A DNA stretch of 64,000 nt from Achromobacter deleyi (GCF_016127315.1 NZ_CP065997.1:6696001-6760000); one strand, 5' to 3'. Counted from the first letter of the stretch, positions 50,143 through 59,910 are shown. The notes: generated by a model not told the origin, from the sequence alone. A program made the numbers and translations.

Positions 50143-51539
50143 CTCCCGCCCCCGCGGCGCCGGCCAGTTTCGGCGCCACCCTGCGCGGCATCGCCAAGCA
50201 GGCCTGGCCGGTCCTGATCAGCCAATGGGCCGGCATCTCGTTCGGCGTCCTCGACACCGCCATGACCGGCCACGCCAGCGCCAATGACCTGGCGGCGATG
50301 GCCCTGTCGGCCTCCATCTACATCACCGTCTTCGTCGGCCTGATGGGCGTGGTCCACGCCCTCATCCCGATCCTGGCGCAGCATTTCGGCGCCGGCAACA
50401 ACCGCGAGGTCGGCCGCAGCTGGGGTCAGGGCGTGTGGCTGGCGCTGGGACTGTCGGTGGTGGGCGGCATCCTGATGCTGTTCCCGGATTTCTGGCTGTC
50501 GATGTCGGGCAACGTCGATCCCGGCGTGCGCGAGCGCATCGCCTCGTACCTGCGGGCGCTGAGCCTGGCCCTGCCGGCCGCGCTGGTGTTCCGCACCATC
50601 TACGCGCTCGGCACCTCGGTCTCGCGGCCCAAGCTGGTGATGGCGATCAACCTCACCGCCATCGGCTTCAAGGCCTTCTTCAACTGGCTGTTCATCTACG
50701 GCAGCCTGGGCCTGCCCGCCATGGGCGCCACCGGCGCCGGCCTGGCCACGGCGGTGGTGTCGTGGATGAGCCTGGGGCTGGGCCTGTGGGTCATCACCCA
50801 CGACCGCTATTACCGCCGCTTCCACCTGCACGTCGGCCGCCCTGACTGGAAGACGCTCAAGGAGCTGCTGCGCCTGGGCATCCCCATGGGCGGCTCCTAT
50901 CTGGTGGAAGTCTCGGCCTTCACCTTCATGGCGCTGCTGGTGGCGCGCGAAGGCACCTTCGTGACCGGCGGCCACCAGATCATGTCGAACCTGGCCGCGC
51001 TGTGCTACATGATGCCGATGGCGTTGGGCGTGGCCACCGCCGCCCTGACGGCGCAGGCAATCGGCGCCGGCAACCTGGCGCATGCCCACCGCACCGGCAT
51101 GGCCGGGCTGGTGCTGGGACTGATGGGTGCCCTGCTGACCGCGGTGGCGCTGCTGGCCGGCCGTCCGCTGATCCTGGCGGCCTATACCGACAATCCCCAG
51201 GTGGCCGCCGTGGCCACCACGCTGCTGGCGGTGCTGCCGCTGTTCCACCTGTTCGACTCCATGCAGTGCATCAACTCGTATCTGCTGCGCGCCTACAAGG
51301 TGGCGGTGGTGCCGCTGCTGCTGCAGACCGTGGCGCTGGCCGGCGTCGGCCTGGTCGGCGGCTGGTGGTTCGGTTTCGGGCCGGGCCGCGGCGGCCTGGA
51401 CGGGCTGCGCGAGATCCTGGTGCCCGGCTCGCCCCAGGGCGCGGGCAGCATGTGGCTGATGGCCATGGTCGGCCTGGCGCTGTCGGCCACCCTGCTGCAC
51501 TTCTGGTACCGACACATCGTGCGCGCCGTGGCGCGCTAG
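50139..51539 (+). CDS. MATE-family efflux transporter
   Basis: A 466-residue exporter with about 12 helices in two homologous halves, related to NorM. It expels cationic compounds in exchange for Na+ or H+. The ATG at 50139 overlaps the stop of the upstream glycosyltransferase-like gene by 4 bases, so they are translated together. The substrate cannot be inferred. Confidence 0.92.
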   Translation: MTPAPAAPASFGATLRGIAKQAWPVLISQWAGISFGVLDTAMTGHASANDLAAMALSASIYITVFVGLMGVVHALIPILAQHFGAGNNREVGRSWGQGVWLALGLSVVGGILMLFPDFWLSMSGNVDPGVRERIASYLRALSLALPAALVFRTIYALGTSVSRPKLVMAINLTAIGFKAFFNWLFIYGSLGLPAMGATGAGLATAVVSWMSLGLGLWVITHDRYYRRFHLHVGRPDWKTLKELLRLGIPMGGSYLVEVSAFTFMALLVAREGTFVTGGHQIMSNLAALCYMMPMALGVATAALTAQAIGAGNLAHAHRTGMAGLVLGLMGALLTAVALLAGRPLILAAYTDNPQVAAVATTLLAVLPLFHLFDSMQCINSYLLRAYKVAVVPLLLQTVALAGVGLVGGWWFGFGPGRGGLDGLREILVPGSPQGAGSMWLMAMVGLALSATLLHFWYRHIVRAVAR

Positions 51540-51555
51540 GCAGGTGCCGGTCCAA

Positions 51556-51584
51556 TAAAAAAGCAGCCCATGGCTGCTTTTTTT
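51556..51584. terminator. Bidirectional terminator (MATE/paaK)
   Basis: AAAAAAGCAGCC-CAT-GGCTGCTTTTTT is a perfect stem with A and T tracts between convergent genes. Confidence 0.92.
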
Positions 51585-51628
51585 GTTTCCGCGCGCCGCG
51601 TGGCGATGGCCACGCGGCGTGGCCATGC

Positions 51629-52945
51629 TCAGCCCTTCGGGCGCTTGTCGATCACGCGGCGGGCCTTGCCCGTCAATGTGCGCTCGACGTGGCCGGCATC
51701 CGACACCTGGATGCGGGCGCTGACGCCGATGTGCGTCTTGACCGCGTGCTGCAGCTGCTTGCCCAGCGCGGCGCGCTCGGCGTCCGACAGGCTCGAGAAC
51801 TCGGCCCGGACTTCCGTCAGGATCTCGAGCTCGTCCATATTGCCGGTGCGCGACAGCACCAGTTGGTAGTGCGGCGCCAGCTGCGCGATCTTGAGCACCA
51901 GTTCCTCGACCTGGGTCGGGAACATGTTCACGCCGCGCACGATCAGCATGTCGTCGCTGCGGCCGGTGATCTTGCCGATGCGGCGCATGCTGCGCGCGGT
52001 GGGCGGCAGCAGGCGGGTCAGGTCGCGGGTGCGGTAGCGGATGATGGGCATCGCTTCCTTGGTGAGCGAGGTGAACACCAGTTCGCCCGGCTCGCCGTCC
52101 GCCACGGGCTCGCCCGTGTCCGGATTGATGATCTCGGCGTAGAAGTGGTCTTCCCACACCACCGGACCGTCCTTGGTCTCGACGCACTCGCTGGCCACGC
52201 CCGGGCCCATCACTTCGGACAGGCCATAGATATCGACCGCGTCGATGCCGGCCTCGGCCTCGATGTCGGCGCGCATCTGGCCAGTCCAGGGCTCGGCGCC
52301 GAAGATGCCGATGCGCAGCGAAGTTTGACGCGGATCAATCCCCTGGCGACGCTGCTCCTCCAGAATATTGCAGAAATAGGAGGGCGTGACCATGATGATG
52401 TCCGGACGGAAATCGTTGATCAGCTGCACCTGCTTTTCGGTCTGCCCGCCCGACATCGGGATGACCGTGCAACCCAGGCGCTCGGCGCCGTAATGCGCGC
52501 CCAGGCCGCCCGTGAACAGGCCGTAGCCGTACGCCACGTGCACCGTATCGCCGGGCTTGCCGCCCGCCGCGCGGATCGAGCGCGCCACCAGGTTGGCCCA
52601 GTTGTCCAGGTCGCGCTGGGTGTAGCCCACCACGGTCGGCTTGCCGGTCGTGCCGCTGGAGGCATGGATGCGCGAGATGCGCTCGCGCGGCACCGCGAAC
52701 ATGCCGAACGGATAGTTCTCGCGCAGTTCCTTCTTGGTGGTGAACGGGAACTTCGAAATATCCGACAGCTGCTTCAGGTCGTCGGGATGCACGCCCATCT
52801 CGTCGAACGCCTTCTTATAGTGAGGCACGTTCTCGTAGGCGTGCTTGAGCGACCACTTCAGGCGCTCGAGCTGCAACGCGCGCAGCTCATCCTGGCTGGC
52901 ATGCTCGATGGGGTCCAGCCCCGGCTTGCTCATGGTGTTGGACAT
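51629..52945 (-). CDS. paaK: Phenylacetate-CoA ligase
   Basis: A 438-residue adenylate-forming ligase that activates phenylacetate to phenylacetyl-CoA, the entry step of the pathway. The P-loop SSGTTGKPT is at 96-104, and YGLSEVMGPGVA is the adenylation motif. It is the last gene of the minus-strand paa operon, 96 bases after paaI. Confidence 0.96.
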   Translation of the reverse strand: MSNTMSKPGLDPIEHASQDELRALQLERLKWSLKHAYENVPHYKKAFDEMGVHPDDLKQLSDISKFPFTTKKELRENYPFGMFAVPRERISRIHASSGTTGKPTVVGYTQRDLDNWANLVARSIRAAGGKPGDTVHVAYGYGLFTGGLGAHYGAERLGCTVIPMSGGQTEKQVQLINDFRPDIIMVTPSYFCNILEEQRRQGIDPRQTSLRIGIFGAEPWTGQMRADIEAEAGIDAVDIYGLSEVMGPGVASECVETKDGPVVWEDHFYAEIINPDTGEPVADGEPGELVFTSLTKEAMPIIRYRTRDLTRLLPPTARSMRRIGKITGRSDDMLIVRGVNMFPTQVEELVLKIAQLAPHYQLVLSRTGNMDELEILTEVRAEFSSLSDAERAALGKQLQHAVKTHIGVSARIQVSDAGHVERTLTGKARRVIDKRPKG

Positions 52946-53041
52946 GGTTATCTCTCTCCTGGAATGCTCTACCCTCCGTGCCGGGGGACGCGCCGCGCGC
53001 CCGCCTCGGCCGGTGGCCTTGTCTCTGATTGGTTGATGCGT

Positions 53042-53518
53042 TCAAGCCTCGGCTGGCGTGCCGACGATCTGCCCCTTGATGCGGTAGGAACGGCCACGGA
53101 ACAGGGCGACGTTGCGGCCGTCCTGGTTGGTGATGGTCACGTCGTACACCCCGGTGCGGCCCGCCAGCGAACGCTCTTGCGCCACCGCGGTCAGCAGGTC
53201 GCCCTCGAAGCCGGGGGCCAGGTAATCGATGGTGCAGCCCGACGCCACGGTGCTGACGTTGCGCGAATTGCAGGAAAAGGCGAAGGCGCTGTCGGCCAGC
53301 GCGAAGATGAACCCGCCATGGCAGGTCTTGTGGCCGTTGAGCATGTCGGGACGCACCCGCATGGTCAGGCGCGCATAGCCCGGCGCCATTTCCTCGACCT
53401 TCATGTCCAGGCCCTGCGAGGCCGCGTCGCCGGCGTACATCACCGTGCCCACGGCCTGCGCCAATTCCTGCGGATCCGTCGGCGCCTCGACGGGCGGAAC
53501 GTGCGTGCTGCTCATCAT
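53042..53518 (-). CDS. paaI: Hydroxyphenylacetyl-CoA thioesterase PaaI
   Basis: A 158-residue hotdog-fold thioesterase with the motif HGGFIFALADSAFAF, which carries the catalytic Asp. It rescues CoA from dead-end ring intermediates. Its start overlaps the paaG stop by 4 bases (ATGA). Confidence 0.94.
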   Translation of the reverse strand: MMSSTHVPPVEAPTDPQELAQAVGTVMYAGDAASQGLDMKVEEMAPGYARLTMRVRPDMLNGHKTCHGGFIFALADSAFAFSCNSRNVSTVASGCTIDYLAPGFEGDLLTAVAQERSLAGRTGVYDVTITNQDGRNVALFRGRSYRIKGQIVGTPAEA

Positions 53519-54303
53519 TGCCCCTTGAACTGCGGTTCGCGTTTGCCCAGGAAGGCCGCCACGCCTTCGGCGTAGTCGGCGCTGCGGCCCAATTCACGCA
53601 TCATGTCGCGCTCCAGGTCCAGCTGGGTCGCCAGGTCATTGCCCAGGCTGGCCTGCAAGGCGCGCTTGGTGTAGGTCAGGCCCTTGGTCGGCGCGCGCGA
53701 GAAATGCTGCGCCAGATTCTCCAGCGTCGCGTCGAACGCGTCGTCCGCCACGCATTGCCAGATCAGGCCCCAGGCCTCGGCCTGGCGCGCGCTGAGCTTG
53801 TCGCCCAGCAACGCCAGCCCCATGGCGCGGGCGCGCCCCACCAGGCGCGGCAACACGAAGGTGCCGCCCGTGTCGGGAATCAGGCCCAGCTTGCAGAACG
53901 ACTGGATGAAGTTGGCCGATTCTTTGGCGATGACGATGTCGCCGGCGAACGCCAGGTTGGCGCCGGCGCCGGCCGCCACGCCATTGACGCCCACCACCAC
54001 CGGCATCGGCAAGGCGTTCAGGCGGCGCACCAGCGGCGCGTAGAACTTGTCGACGGTCTCGCCCAGGTCGGGCGGCGTACCGTCGGGCGCCGGCTTGCGC
54101 TCGCTCAGATCCTGCCCGGCGCAGAAGCCGCGGCCCGCGCCGGTCAGCACCAGCACGCGCGCGCCTTCGGTTTCGACCCGGGTCAGCGCATGCGCCACTT
54201 CGCCATGCATGTTGGCGGTGAAGCTGTTGAGCTTGTCGGGGCGGTTCAGCGTCAAGCGGGCAATGCCACCGGCCAATTCGAATTGGATGTCTTGATAGGT
54301 CAT
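53515..54303 (-). CDS. paaG: Ring-epoxyphenylacetyl-CoA isomerase PaaG
   Basis: A 262-residue crotonase-fold enzyme that turns the 1,2-epoxide of phenylacetyl-CoA into the seven-membered oxepin-CoA. The oxyanion-hole regions GRGFCAGQDLSER and GVAAGAGANLAFAGD are visible, and the catalytic acid lies in LIPDTGGTF. The ATG at 54303 is chosen over a GTG at 54315. Confidence 0.93.
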   Translation of the reverse strand: MTYQDIQFELAGGIARLTLNRPDKLNSFTANMHGEVAHALTRVETEGARVLVLTGAGRGFCAGQDLSERKPAPDGTPPDLGETVDKFYAPLVRRLNALPMPVVVGVNGVAAGAGANLAFAGDIVIAKESANFIQSFCKLGLIPDTGGTFVLPRLVGRARAMGLALLGDKLSARQAEAWGLIWQCVADDAFDATLENLAQHFSRAPTKGLTYTKRALQASLGNDLATQLDLERDMMRELGRSADYAEGVAAFLGKREPQFKGQ

Positions 54304-54318
54304 GTGCGGATCCACCGT

Positions 54319-55983
54319 TCAGATGTGGCGGCGGGTCTGCACCACGCGGAAGCGGTTGGACACGTAGGCTGAATCGGACAGCGCCGCGTTGGCCGCCGGG
54401 TTGGCGCCGGTGCCGTGGAAGTCGCTGAAGGCCGCGGTCTGGTTGACGAACACCGCGCCGGTCAGGTTCAGCGACAGCGACACGCCGGACTCTTCCGCCG
54501 CTTCCTGCACCTGCTCGGCCACGTCGTTGCTGGTGGTGTAGGCCGACAGCGACAGCGCGCCGTGCTCGATCACGCTGTCACGCGCGATCTGGATGCTGTG
54601 CGCGGTGGAGTCGGTGGCGACCACGAAGGCGATCGGGCCGAACCATTCCTGGCTGATGGCGGCGTTGCCGGCCTCGGCGCGCAGCAGCAGCGGCGTGCGC
54701 ACGCGGGCGTTCTCGAACTGCGGGTGCGTCAACGTCTTGCTGTCGGCCACCACCGGCAGGCCCAGCGCGCGGGCCTTCTCGATGCGCTCGACGATGCCTT
54801 CGTTCTGGATCGCGCCGGTCAGTTCGACGGCCTTGGCGGCGTCGGCGCCGAGCTTGTCGACTGCGGCGCCCAGGGCGGCGGCGACCTCATCGAAGCTGAC
54901 CCGGCCTTCCGGCGTCTGGATGCCGTCGCGCGGCACGTAGATGTTCTGCGGGGCCGTGCACATCTGGCCCGAATACAGCGCCAGCGAGAACGCCAGGTTG
55001 CGCGCCACGCCCTTCAGGTCGGCGGCCGAATCGATGATGACCTGGTTGACGCCGGCCTTCTCGGTGTAGACCAGCGCCTGGCGGGCGTTGTTCTCGAGCC
55101 AGTCGCCGTTGGCGGTGCTGCCGGTGAAGTCGATGATCTTGACCGCGGGATCCAGCGCCAGCTGGCGCGCGGTGTCTTCTTCGGCGGTGTGCGCGGCCAG
55201 CAGCACCACGTCGGGATCGAAGCCGGCTTCCTGCAGCACTTCGCGCGCGACCTTGACGGTCAGCGCCAGCGGCAGGATCGCGCCCGGGTGCGGCTTGACG
55301 ATGACGGTGTTGCCGGTCGCCAGGCTGGCGAACAGGCCGGGATAGCCGTTCCAGGTCGGGAAGGTCGAGCAGCCGATCACCAGCGCCACGCCACGCGGCA
55401 CCACGGTGAAGTGCTTTTCCATGCGGATGGGGTCGTTCTTGCCCTGCGGCTTCTCCCAGATGGCGACGCCGGGGATGCGCGACATTTCCTGCCAGGCATA
55501 GGCCACGGCCTCGAAGCCGCGGTCCTGCGCATGCGGGCCGCCGGCCTGGAAGGCCATCATGAAGCCCTGGCCGGTGGTGTGCTGCACGGCGTAGGCCATT
55601 TCGAAGCTGAGCTTGTTCAGGCGCGCCAGGATTTCCAGCGACACGCCCACCCAGGCCTGCGGGCCGGCGCGGCGCCAGTCCTGCAACGCGCGCTTGGACG
55701 CGGCCACCAGCTTTGCGGCTGGCACGTGCGGATAGGTGATGCCCAGGTCGAAGCCAAAGGGCGACTTCTCGCCGCCGACGGTGCCGTCGGCGGCGTGCAG
55801 GTTCAGCGGGAACGGCTTGCCGCGCAGGGCCTCGAAGGCGGCGCGGCCGTCATCATTGGCGGTCTCGCCATAGTTGCGGGGGCTGGGCGACTCGGCAAAC
55901 GGGCTCCAGTAGCCGCGCAGCGCGGCGGCGGCCAGGGCTTGTTCCAGCAGGGGCTGATGGCGTTCGAAGAATTTCTGGGACAC
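54319..55983 (-). CDS. paaN: Phenylacetate degradation protein PaaN (aldehyde dehydrogenase form)
   Basis: A 554-residue aldehyde dehydrogenase-superfamily protein of the short PaaN family, with catalytic Cys342 in GQMCTAPQN and a Rossmann-type IIDFTGSTANG motif. Unlike E. coli PaaZ it lacks the C-terminal MaoC hydratase domain, so it can oxidise the semialdehyde but cannot by itself hydrolyse oxepin-CoA. It lies between paaE and paaG. Confidence 0.9.
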   Translation of the reverse strand: MSQKFFERHQPLLEQALAAAALRGYWSPFAESPSPRNYGETANDDGRAAFEALRGKPFPLNLHAADGTVGGEKSPFGFDLGITYPHVPAAKLVAASKRALQDWRRAGPQAWVGVSLEILARLNKLSFEMAYAVQHTTGQGFMMAFQAGGPHAQDRGFEAVAYAWQEMSRIPGVAIWEKPQGKNDPIRMEKHFTVVPRGVALVIGCSTFPTWNGYPGLFASLATGNTVIVKPHPGAILPLALTVKVAREVLQEAGFDPDVVLLAAHTAEEDTARQLALDPAVKIIDFTGSTANGDWLENNARQALVYTEKAGVNQVIIDSAADLKGVARNLAFSLALYSGQMCTAPQNIYVPRDGIQTPEGRVSFDEVAAALGAAVDKLGADAAKAVELTGAIQNEGIVERIEKARALGLPVVADSKTLTHPQFENARVRTPLLLRAEAGNAAISQEWFGPIAFVVATDSTAHSIQIARDSVIEHGALSLSAYTTSNDVAEQVQEAAEESGVSLSLNLTGAVFVNQTAAFSDFHGTGANPAANAALSDSAYVSNRFRVVQTRRHI

Positions 55984-56028
55984 TGCGTCTCTCCAAATGG
56001 AATAGGGGTCTGACTGGCGCGCGCCGGG

Positions 56029-57117
56029 TCAGGTTTCCTGGTCGAAGTCGATCACCAGGCGGTCGCTGACCGGAAAGCTCTGGCAGCTCAGGATAAAGCC
56101 TCGCGCCACTTCGTAGTCTTCCAGGGCGAAGTTGGCATCCATGTCCACTTCACCCTCGACCACCTTGCAGCGGCAGGTGGAACACACCCCGCCCTTGCAC
56201 GAATACGGCAGTTCGATGCCCTGCGCCAGCGCCGAATCCAGCACGCTGTCTTTGTTCTTGTCGATCACGAACTTGCGGCTGTGGCCGTCCTGCACCACCG
56301 TCACCTCGCACTGGCCCTTGCCGGGCGCCTGGCGGGCGTCCTGCCCCGTGCGCAACGCGCGCGGCCCCTTCGGGGCGCCGAACAGTTCGAACTTGATGTT
56401 CGCCTTCGGGATGCCGCGGGCCTGCAGCCGCTCGACCACGCTCTCGGTCATGGTCTGCGGACCGCAGACAAAAGCGTAGTCGATATCCTCGGGGCTCATC
56501 CAGGCCGACATCAGCTGGTCGACCTTGTCGCCGTCCAGGCGGCCGTTGAACAGCTCGATGTCCTGGGTCTCGCGGCTCATGACGTAGACCAGCGAGAAGC
56601 GGTCCATGTACAGGTTCTTCAGGTCCTCGATCTCTTCGCGGAACAACACCGCCGAGGAGGCGCGGTTGCCGAAGAACAGCGTGAACTTGCTGTTCGGCTC
56701 GGTCGACAGCGCGGTCTTGACCAGCGAGAACACCGGCGTGATGCCGCTGCCAACCGCGAAGGCCACGTAATGGCGCTGGTTCTGCGGCGCGAAGTCGACG
56801 GTGAAATTGCCGGCCGGCGCCATCACTTCCAGCGTCTGGCCCGGCTGCAGCTCGTGGTTGGCCCAACTGGAGAAGACGCCTTCATCGACCTTCTTGATCG
56901 CCACGCGCAGCAACTTGTCGCGCGGCGCCGAACAGATCGAATAGGAGCGGCGCAGTTCCTCGCCGTTGAGCTGCGTGCGCAGCGTCAGGTATTGGCCCGG
57001 CAGGAAAGCGAATTCATCGACCAGTGTGTCGGGCAGGTCGAACGTCACGACCACCGCGTCGCGCGTGTTGCGCGCCACCGAGGCCACTTTCAGGGGGTGG
57101 AATTGGTTCAGGCTCAT
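56029..57117 (-). CDS. paaE: Phenylacetyl-CoA epoxidase reductase PaaE
   Basis: A 362-residue reductase that passes electrons from NADPH to the PaaABC oxygenase. A ferredoxin-reductase FAD/NAD part (RRSYSICSAP, AVGSGITPVFSLV) is followed by a plant-type 2Fe-2S domain with C307, C312, C315 and C345. The ATG at 57117 gives the family length; the much longer frame upstream overlaps paaD and paaC. Confidence 0.95.
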   Translation of the reverse strand: MSLNQFHPLKVASVARNTRDAVVVTFDLPDTLVDEFAFLPGQYLTLRTQLNGEELRRSYSICSAPRDKLLRVAIKKVDEGVFSSWANHELQPGQTLEVMAPAGNFTVDFAPQNQRHYVAFAVGSGITPVFSLVKTALSTEPNSKFTLFFGNRASSAVLFREEIEDLKNLYMDRFSLVYVMSRETQDIELFNGRLDGDKVDQLMSAWMSPEDIDYAFVCGPQTMTESVVERLQARGIPKANIKFELFGAPKGPRALRTGQDARQAPGKGQCEVTVVQDGHSRKFVIDKNKDSVLDSALAQGIELPYSCKGGVCSTCRCKVVEGEVDMDANFALEDYEVARGFILSCQSFPVSDRLVIDFDQET

Positions 57118-57131
57118 TCTCGAAACCACTC

Positions 57132-57641
57132 TCAGTGAGTCTTGAAATAATCGAACGGCTCGCGGCAGCTGACGCAGCGGTACAGCGCCTTGCACGAGGT
57201 CGATCCGAAGTTGCTGACCAGGCGCGTGTCGCGCGAGCCGCAGCGCGGGCACTCGATGGCGGGCCCGGCGTTGCGCCGGCTGATGCCCGAGATGTCGATG
57301 GCCTGCTGCGCCGGCGCGGCGATGCCGTAGCCCTTGAGCGCGGCGCGACCCTTCTCGCTCATCCAGTCGGTGGTCCAGGCGGGCGACAGGCGCGTCTCGA
57401 CGCGCACCTCGCCGATGCCGTGGCGCGCCAGCACCTGGCGGATGTCCTCGGTGATCTCGCGCATCGCGGGGCAGCCGGAGTAAGTCGGCGTGATGACGAC
57501 GACGCAGGCGTCGCCATCCCAGGCCACGTCGCGCACCACGCCCAGGTCCACCACCGACAGCACGGGGATCTCCGGATCGGGGACCTCCTGCAGCCAGGCG
57601 TAGACCTGCTCGATGGACGCGGACGCCAGCGTGTTCACCAC
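57132..57641 (-). CDS. paaD: Phenylacetyl-CoA epoxidase assembly subunit PaaD
   Basis: A 169-residue protein (called PaaJ in some systems). The N-terminal MIP18/DUF59 domain (VPDPEIPVLSVVDLGVVRDV) suggests iron-sulfur cluster work, and four C-terminal cysteines (CPRCGSRDT, YRCVSC) suggest zinc or cluster binding. The GTG start at 57641 overlaps the paaC stop. Confidence 0.92.
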   Translation of the reverse strand: MVNTLASASIEQVYAWLQEVPDPEIPVLSVVDLGVVRDVAWDGDACVVVITPTYSGCPAMREITEDIRQVLARHGIGEVRVETRLSPAWTTDWMSEKGRAALKGYGIAAPAQQAIDISGISRRNAGPAIECPRCGSRDTRLVSNFGSTSCKALYRCVSCREPFDYFKTH

Positions 57642-58399
57642 GTCGCTCCCGGATAGGCGCGCGGCAGATGCTGCATTTCCGCCAGCACGTAGCCCAGCTC
57701 CTCGGTGTGCCGGCCCTGGCGGCCGCCGCTGTGGGCCGGATGATTCGCGGCCGCGGCGTCGGGCACCGCCAGCGTGGCTTCCTCGAGCACTTCGCGCACG
57801 TGCTGTTCCCAGGGCGCGCGCAGCGCGGCCAGTTCACAGCCGATGCCGCGCGCCGCCATGTCCTGGTCGATCGCGTCGTCGGTGAACAGTTCGCCGGTGA
57901 AGCGCCAGGCGTCGTCAATCGCCGCCTGCATCCTGGCGTGGCTGGTCTCGGTGCCATCACCCAGGCGCACCACCAGGTCGGACGAGCGCCGCACGTGGTA
58001 GGTCACTTCCTTGAGCGACTTGGCGGCGATGCCGGCCACGCGCTCGTCCGACGACTGCGCCAGGCGCTGCAGCAGGAAGTAATGCCAGACGTCGAACAGG
58101 AACTGCCGCGCCATGGTGTCGGCGTAGTTGCCGTTGGGCCGTTCGACCAGCAGCGCGTTGTGGAACTGGTGGGCATCGCGCAGGTAGGCCAGCGCGTCCT
58201 CGTCGCGGCCCGCGCCCTCGACCTCGCCGGCCAGCGTCAGCCACATGCGGGCCTGGCCCAGCAAATCGAGCGCGGTGTTGGTCAGCGCCAGGTCCTCTTC
58301 CAGGATCGGGCCGTGACCGGTCCAGGCGCCCAGACGTTGCGACAGGATCAGCGACGTGTCGCCCAGGCGCAGCAGGTATTCGAAGAAAGTCTTGTCCAT
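57635..58399 (-). CDS. paaC: Phenylacetyl-CoA epoxidase structural subunit PaaC
   Basis: A 254-residue ferritin-like helical subunit that pairs with catalytic PaaA. The pattern DTSLILSQRLGAWTGHGP and EVTYHVRRSSDLVVRLGDG is typical. It lies 15 bases after paaB. Confidence 0.94.
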   Translation of the reverse strand: MDKTFFEYLLRLGDTSLILSQRLGAWTGHGPILEEDLALTNTALDLLGQARMWLTLAGEVEGAGRDEDALAYLRDAHQFHNALLVERPNGNYADTMARQFLFDVWHYFLLQRLAQSSDERVAGIAAKSLKEVTYHVRRSSDLVVRLGDGTETSHARMQAAIDDAWRFTGELFTDDAIDQDMAARGIGCELAALRAPWEQHVREVLEEATLAVPDAAAANHPAHSGGRQGRHTEELGYVLAEMQHLPRAYPGATW

Positions 58400-58414
58400 G
58401 TCTCCCCCGCCGCC

Positions 58415-58699
58415 TTACATGTGCTTGATTTCTTCAGGCATCGGAAAGAACGTGGGATGCCGGTAGACCTTGCTGTTGGCCGGCTCGAACAAGGGATCCT
58501 TGTCGCCCGGGCTGCTGGCGGAGATGTCGGAGGCGCGCACCACCCAGATGCTCAGGCCTTCATTGCGGCGGGTATAGACGTCGCGGGCGTGGTTGATCGC
58601 CATTTCGGCGTCGGGCGCGTGCAGGCTGCCGACGTGCTTGTGCGCCAGGCCGTGCTGGCTGCGGATGAACACTTCCCACAGAGGCCAGTCTTTGCTCAT
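58415..58699 (-). CDS. paaB: Phenylacetyl-CoA epoxidase subunit PaaB
   Basis: A 94-residue small subunit bridging PaaAC dimers. It begins MSKDWPLWEVFIRSQHGLAH, which is characteristic, and ends FFPMPEEIKHM. The ATG at 58699 is clear. Confidence 0.95.
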   Translation of the reverse strand: MSKDWPLWEVFIRSQHGLAHKHVGSLHAPDAEMAINHARDVYTRRNEGLSIWVVRASDISASSPGDKDPLFEPANSKVYRHPTFFPMPEEIKHM

Positions 58700-58787
58700 G
58701 ATGGATATCCTCGGATGCCGGGCGCGCATCGCGCCCCGGGTATGGATGAGTAAGGAGTTGGAAGGCCGGGCGCCGCCCGGCCAGGGC

Positions 58788-59777
58788 TCAGGCCGCCTTG
58801 CGCTCGGCCTGCTTGTCGGCGTAGGCGACCAGCGCGTCGCGCACCCAGGCGCCGTCTTCGTGCGCCTTGACGCGCGCCGCCAGGCGCTCGCGGTTGCACG
58901 GGCCATTGCCCTTGAGCACGGCGTAGAACTCGCTCCAGTCGATCTCGCCGAAGTCGTAGTGGCCGCGCTCGGCGTTCCACTTCAGTTCGGGATCGGGCAC
59001 GGTCAGGCCCAGGTACTCGGCCTGCGGCACGGTCTGGTCGACCATCTTCTGGCGCAGTTCGTCGTTGGAGAACAGCTTGATCTTCCAGGCCATGGACTGG
59101 GCGCTGTTGGGCGAGTCGGCATCGGACGGGCCGAACATCATGAGGGCCGGCCACCACCAGCGGTTCAGCGAGTCCTGCACCATCGCCTTCTGTTCGGGCG
59201 TACCGTGCAGGCACATCTGCATCAGCAGATCGTAGCCCTGGCGCTGGTGGAAGGACTCCTCCTTACAGACCCGCACCATGGCGCGGGCGTAGGGGCCGTA
59301 GGAGCAGCGGCACAGCGGAATCTGGTTGATGATGGCCGAGCCGTCGACCAGCCAGCCGATCATGCCGATGTCGGCCCAGCTGAGCGTGGGGTAGTTGAAG
59401 ATGCTGGAGTACTTGGCGCGGCCGGCGTGCAGGTCGTCGATCAGGTCGTCGCGCGAGACGCCCAGGGTCTCGGCGGCGCTGTACAGGTAGAGGCCGTGGC
59501 CGGCTTCGTCCTGCACCTTGGCCAGCAGGATGGCCTTGCGCTTGAGCGACGGGGCGCGGGTGATCCAGTTGCCCTCGGGCAGCATGCCGACGATTTCGGA
59601 GTGCGCGTGCTGCGAGATCTGGCGCACCAGGGTCTTGCGGTAGGCCTCGGGCATCCAGTCCTTGGCCTCGATCCGCACGCCATCGTCGATGCGGCGCTGG
59701 AACGTCTGTTCGCGGCCTTCGAGCTGGTCCGCGGTCTTGACCTGCTTGACGCCGGTTTCGACGAGTTGAGCGTACAT
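58788..59777 (-). CDS. paaA: Phenylacetyl-CoA epoxidase catalytic subunit PaaA
   Basis: A 329-residue diiron oxygenase that epoxidises the ring of phenylacetyl-CoA. Ferritin-like iron motifs are [13 protein letters not shown] and [14 protein letters not shown], each an E-x-x-H. It is the first gene of the operon; GGAGACAACC precedes the ATG at 59777, and a strong promoter lies at 59848-59876. Confidence 0.96.
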   Translation of the reverse strand: MYAQLVETGVKQVKTADQLEGREQTFQRRIDDGVRIEAKDWMPEAYRKTLVRQISQHAHSEIVGMLPEGNWITRAPSLKRKAILLAKVQDEAGHGLYLYSAAETLGVSRDDLIDDLHAGRAKYSSIFNYPTLSWADIGMIGWLVDGSAIINQIPLCRCSYGPYARAMVRVCKEESFHQRQGYDLLMQMCLHGTPEQKAMVQDSLNRWWWPALMMFGPSDADSPNSAQSMAWKIKLFSNDELRQKMVDQTVPQAEYLGLTVPDPELKWNAERGHYDFGEIDWSEFYAVLKGNGPCNRERLAARVKAHEDGAWVRDALVAYADKQAERKAA

Positions 59778-59847
59778 GGTTGTCTCCTTGAGACGGTTTG
59801 CGATAGCGCAAAGCAAACGCCGCGCAGTGCCGTCATGTCATAGGCGG

Positions 59848-59876
59848 ATTATTTAATACAAAAAAACCATTGTCAA
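59848..59876 (-). promoter_or_regulatory. paaA operon promoter
   Basis: On the minus strand TTGACA (59871-59876), a 17-base spacer and AATAAT (59848-59853). The -35 is exact and five of six -10 bases match consensus. Confidence 0.8.
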
Positions 59877-59885
59877 ACTCAAATC

Positions 59886-59910
59886 TGTATCACATTGGAT
59901 TTATGTATCA
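59886..59910. promoter_or_regulatory. Candidate PaaX operator
   Basis: TGTATCA occurs twice, at 59886-59892 and 59904-59910, an 18-base period, between the paaA promoter and paaX. PaaX is known to repress such divergent regions; the match to its published site is only partial. Confidence 0.4.

Noticed and set aside
56029..57960. 643-codon frame suggesting a fused PaaE
   Set aside because: The extra 281 codons overlap paaD and paaC in another frame; the true PaaE starts at 57117.
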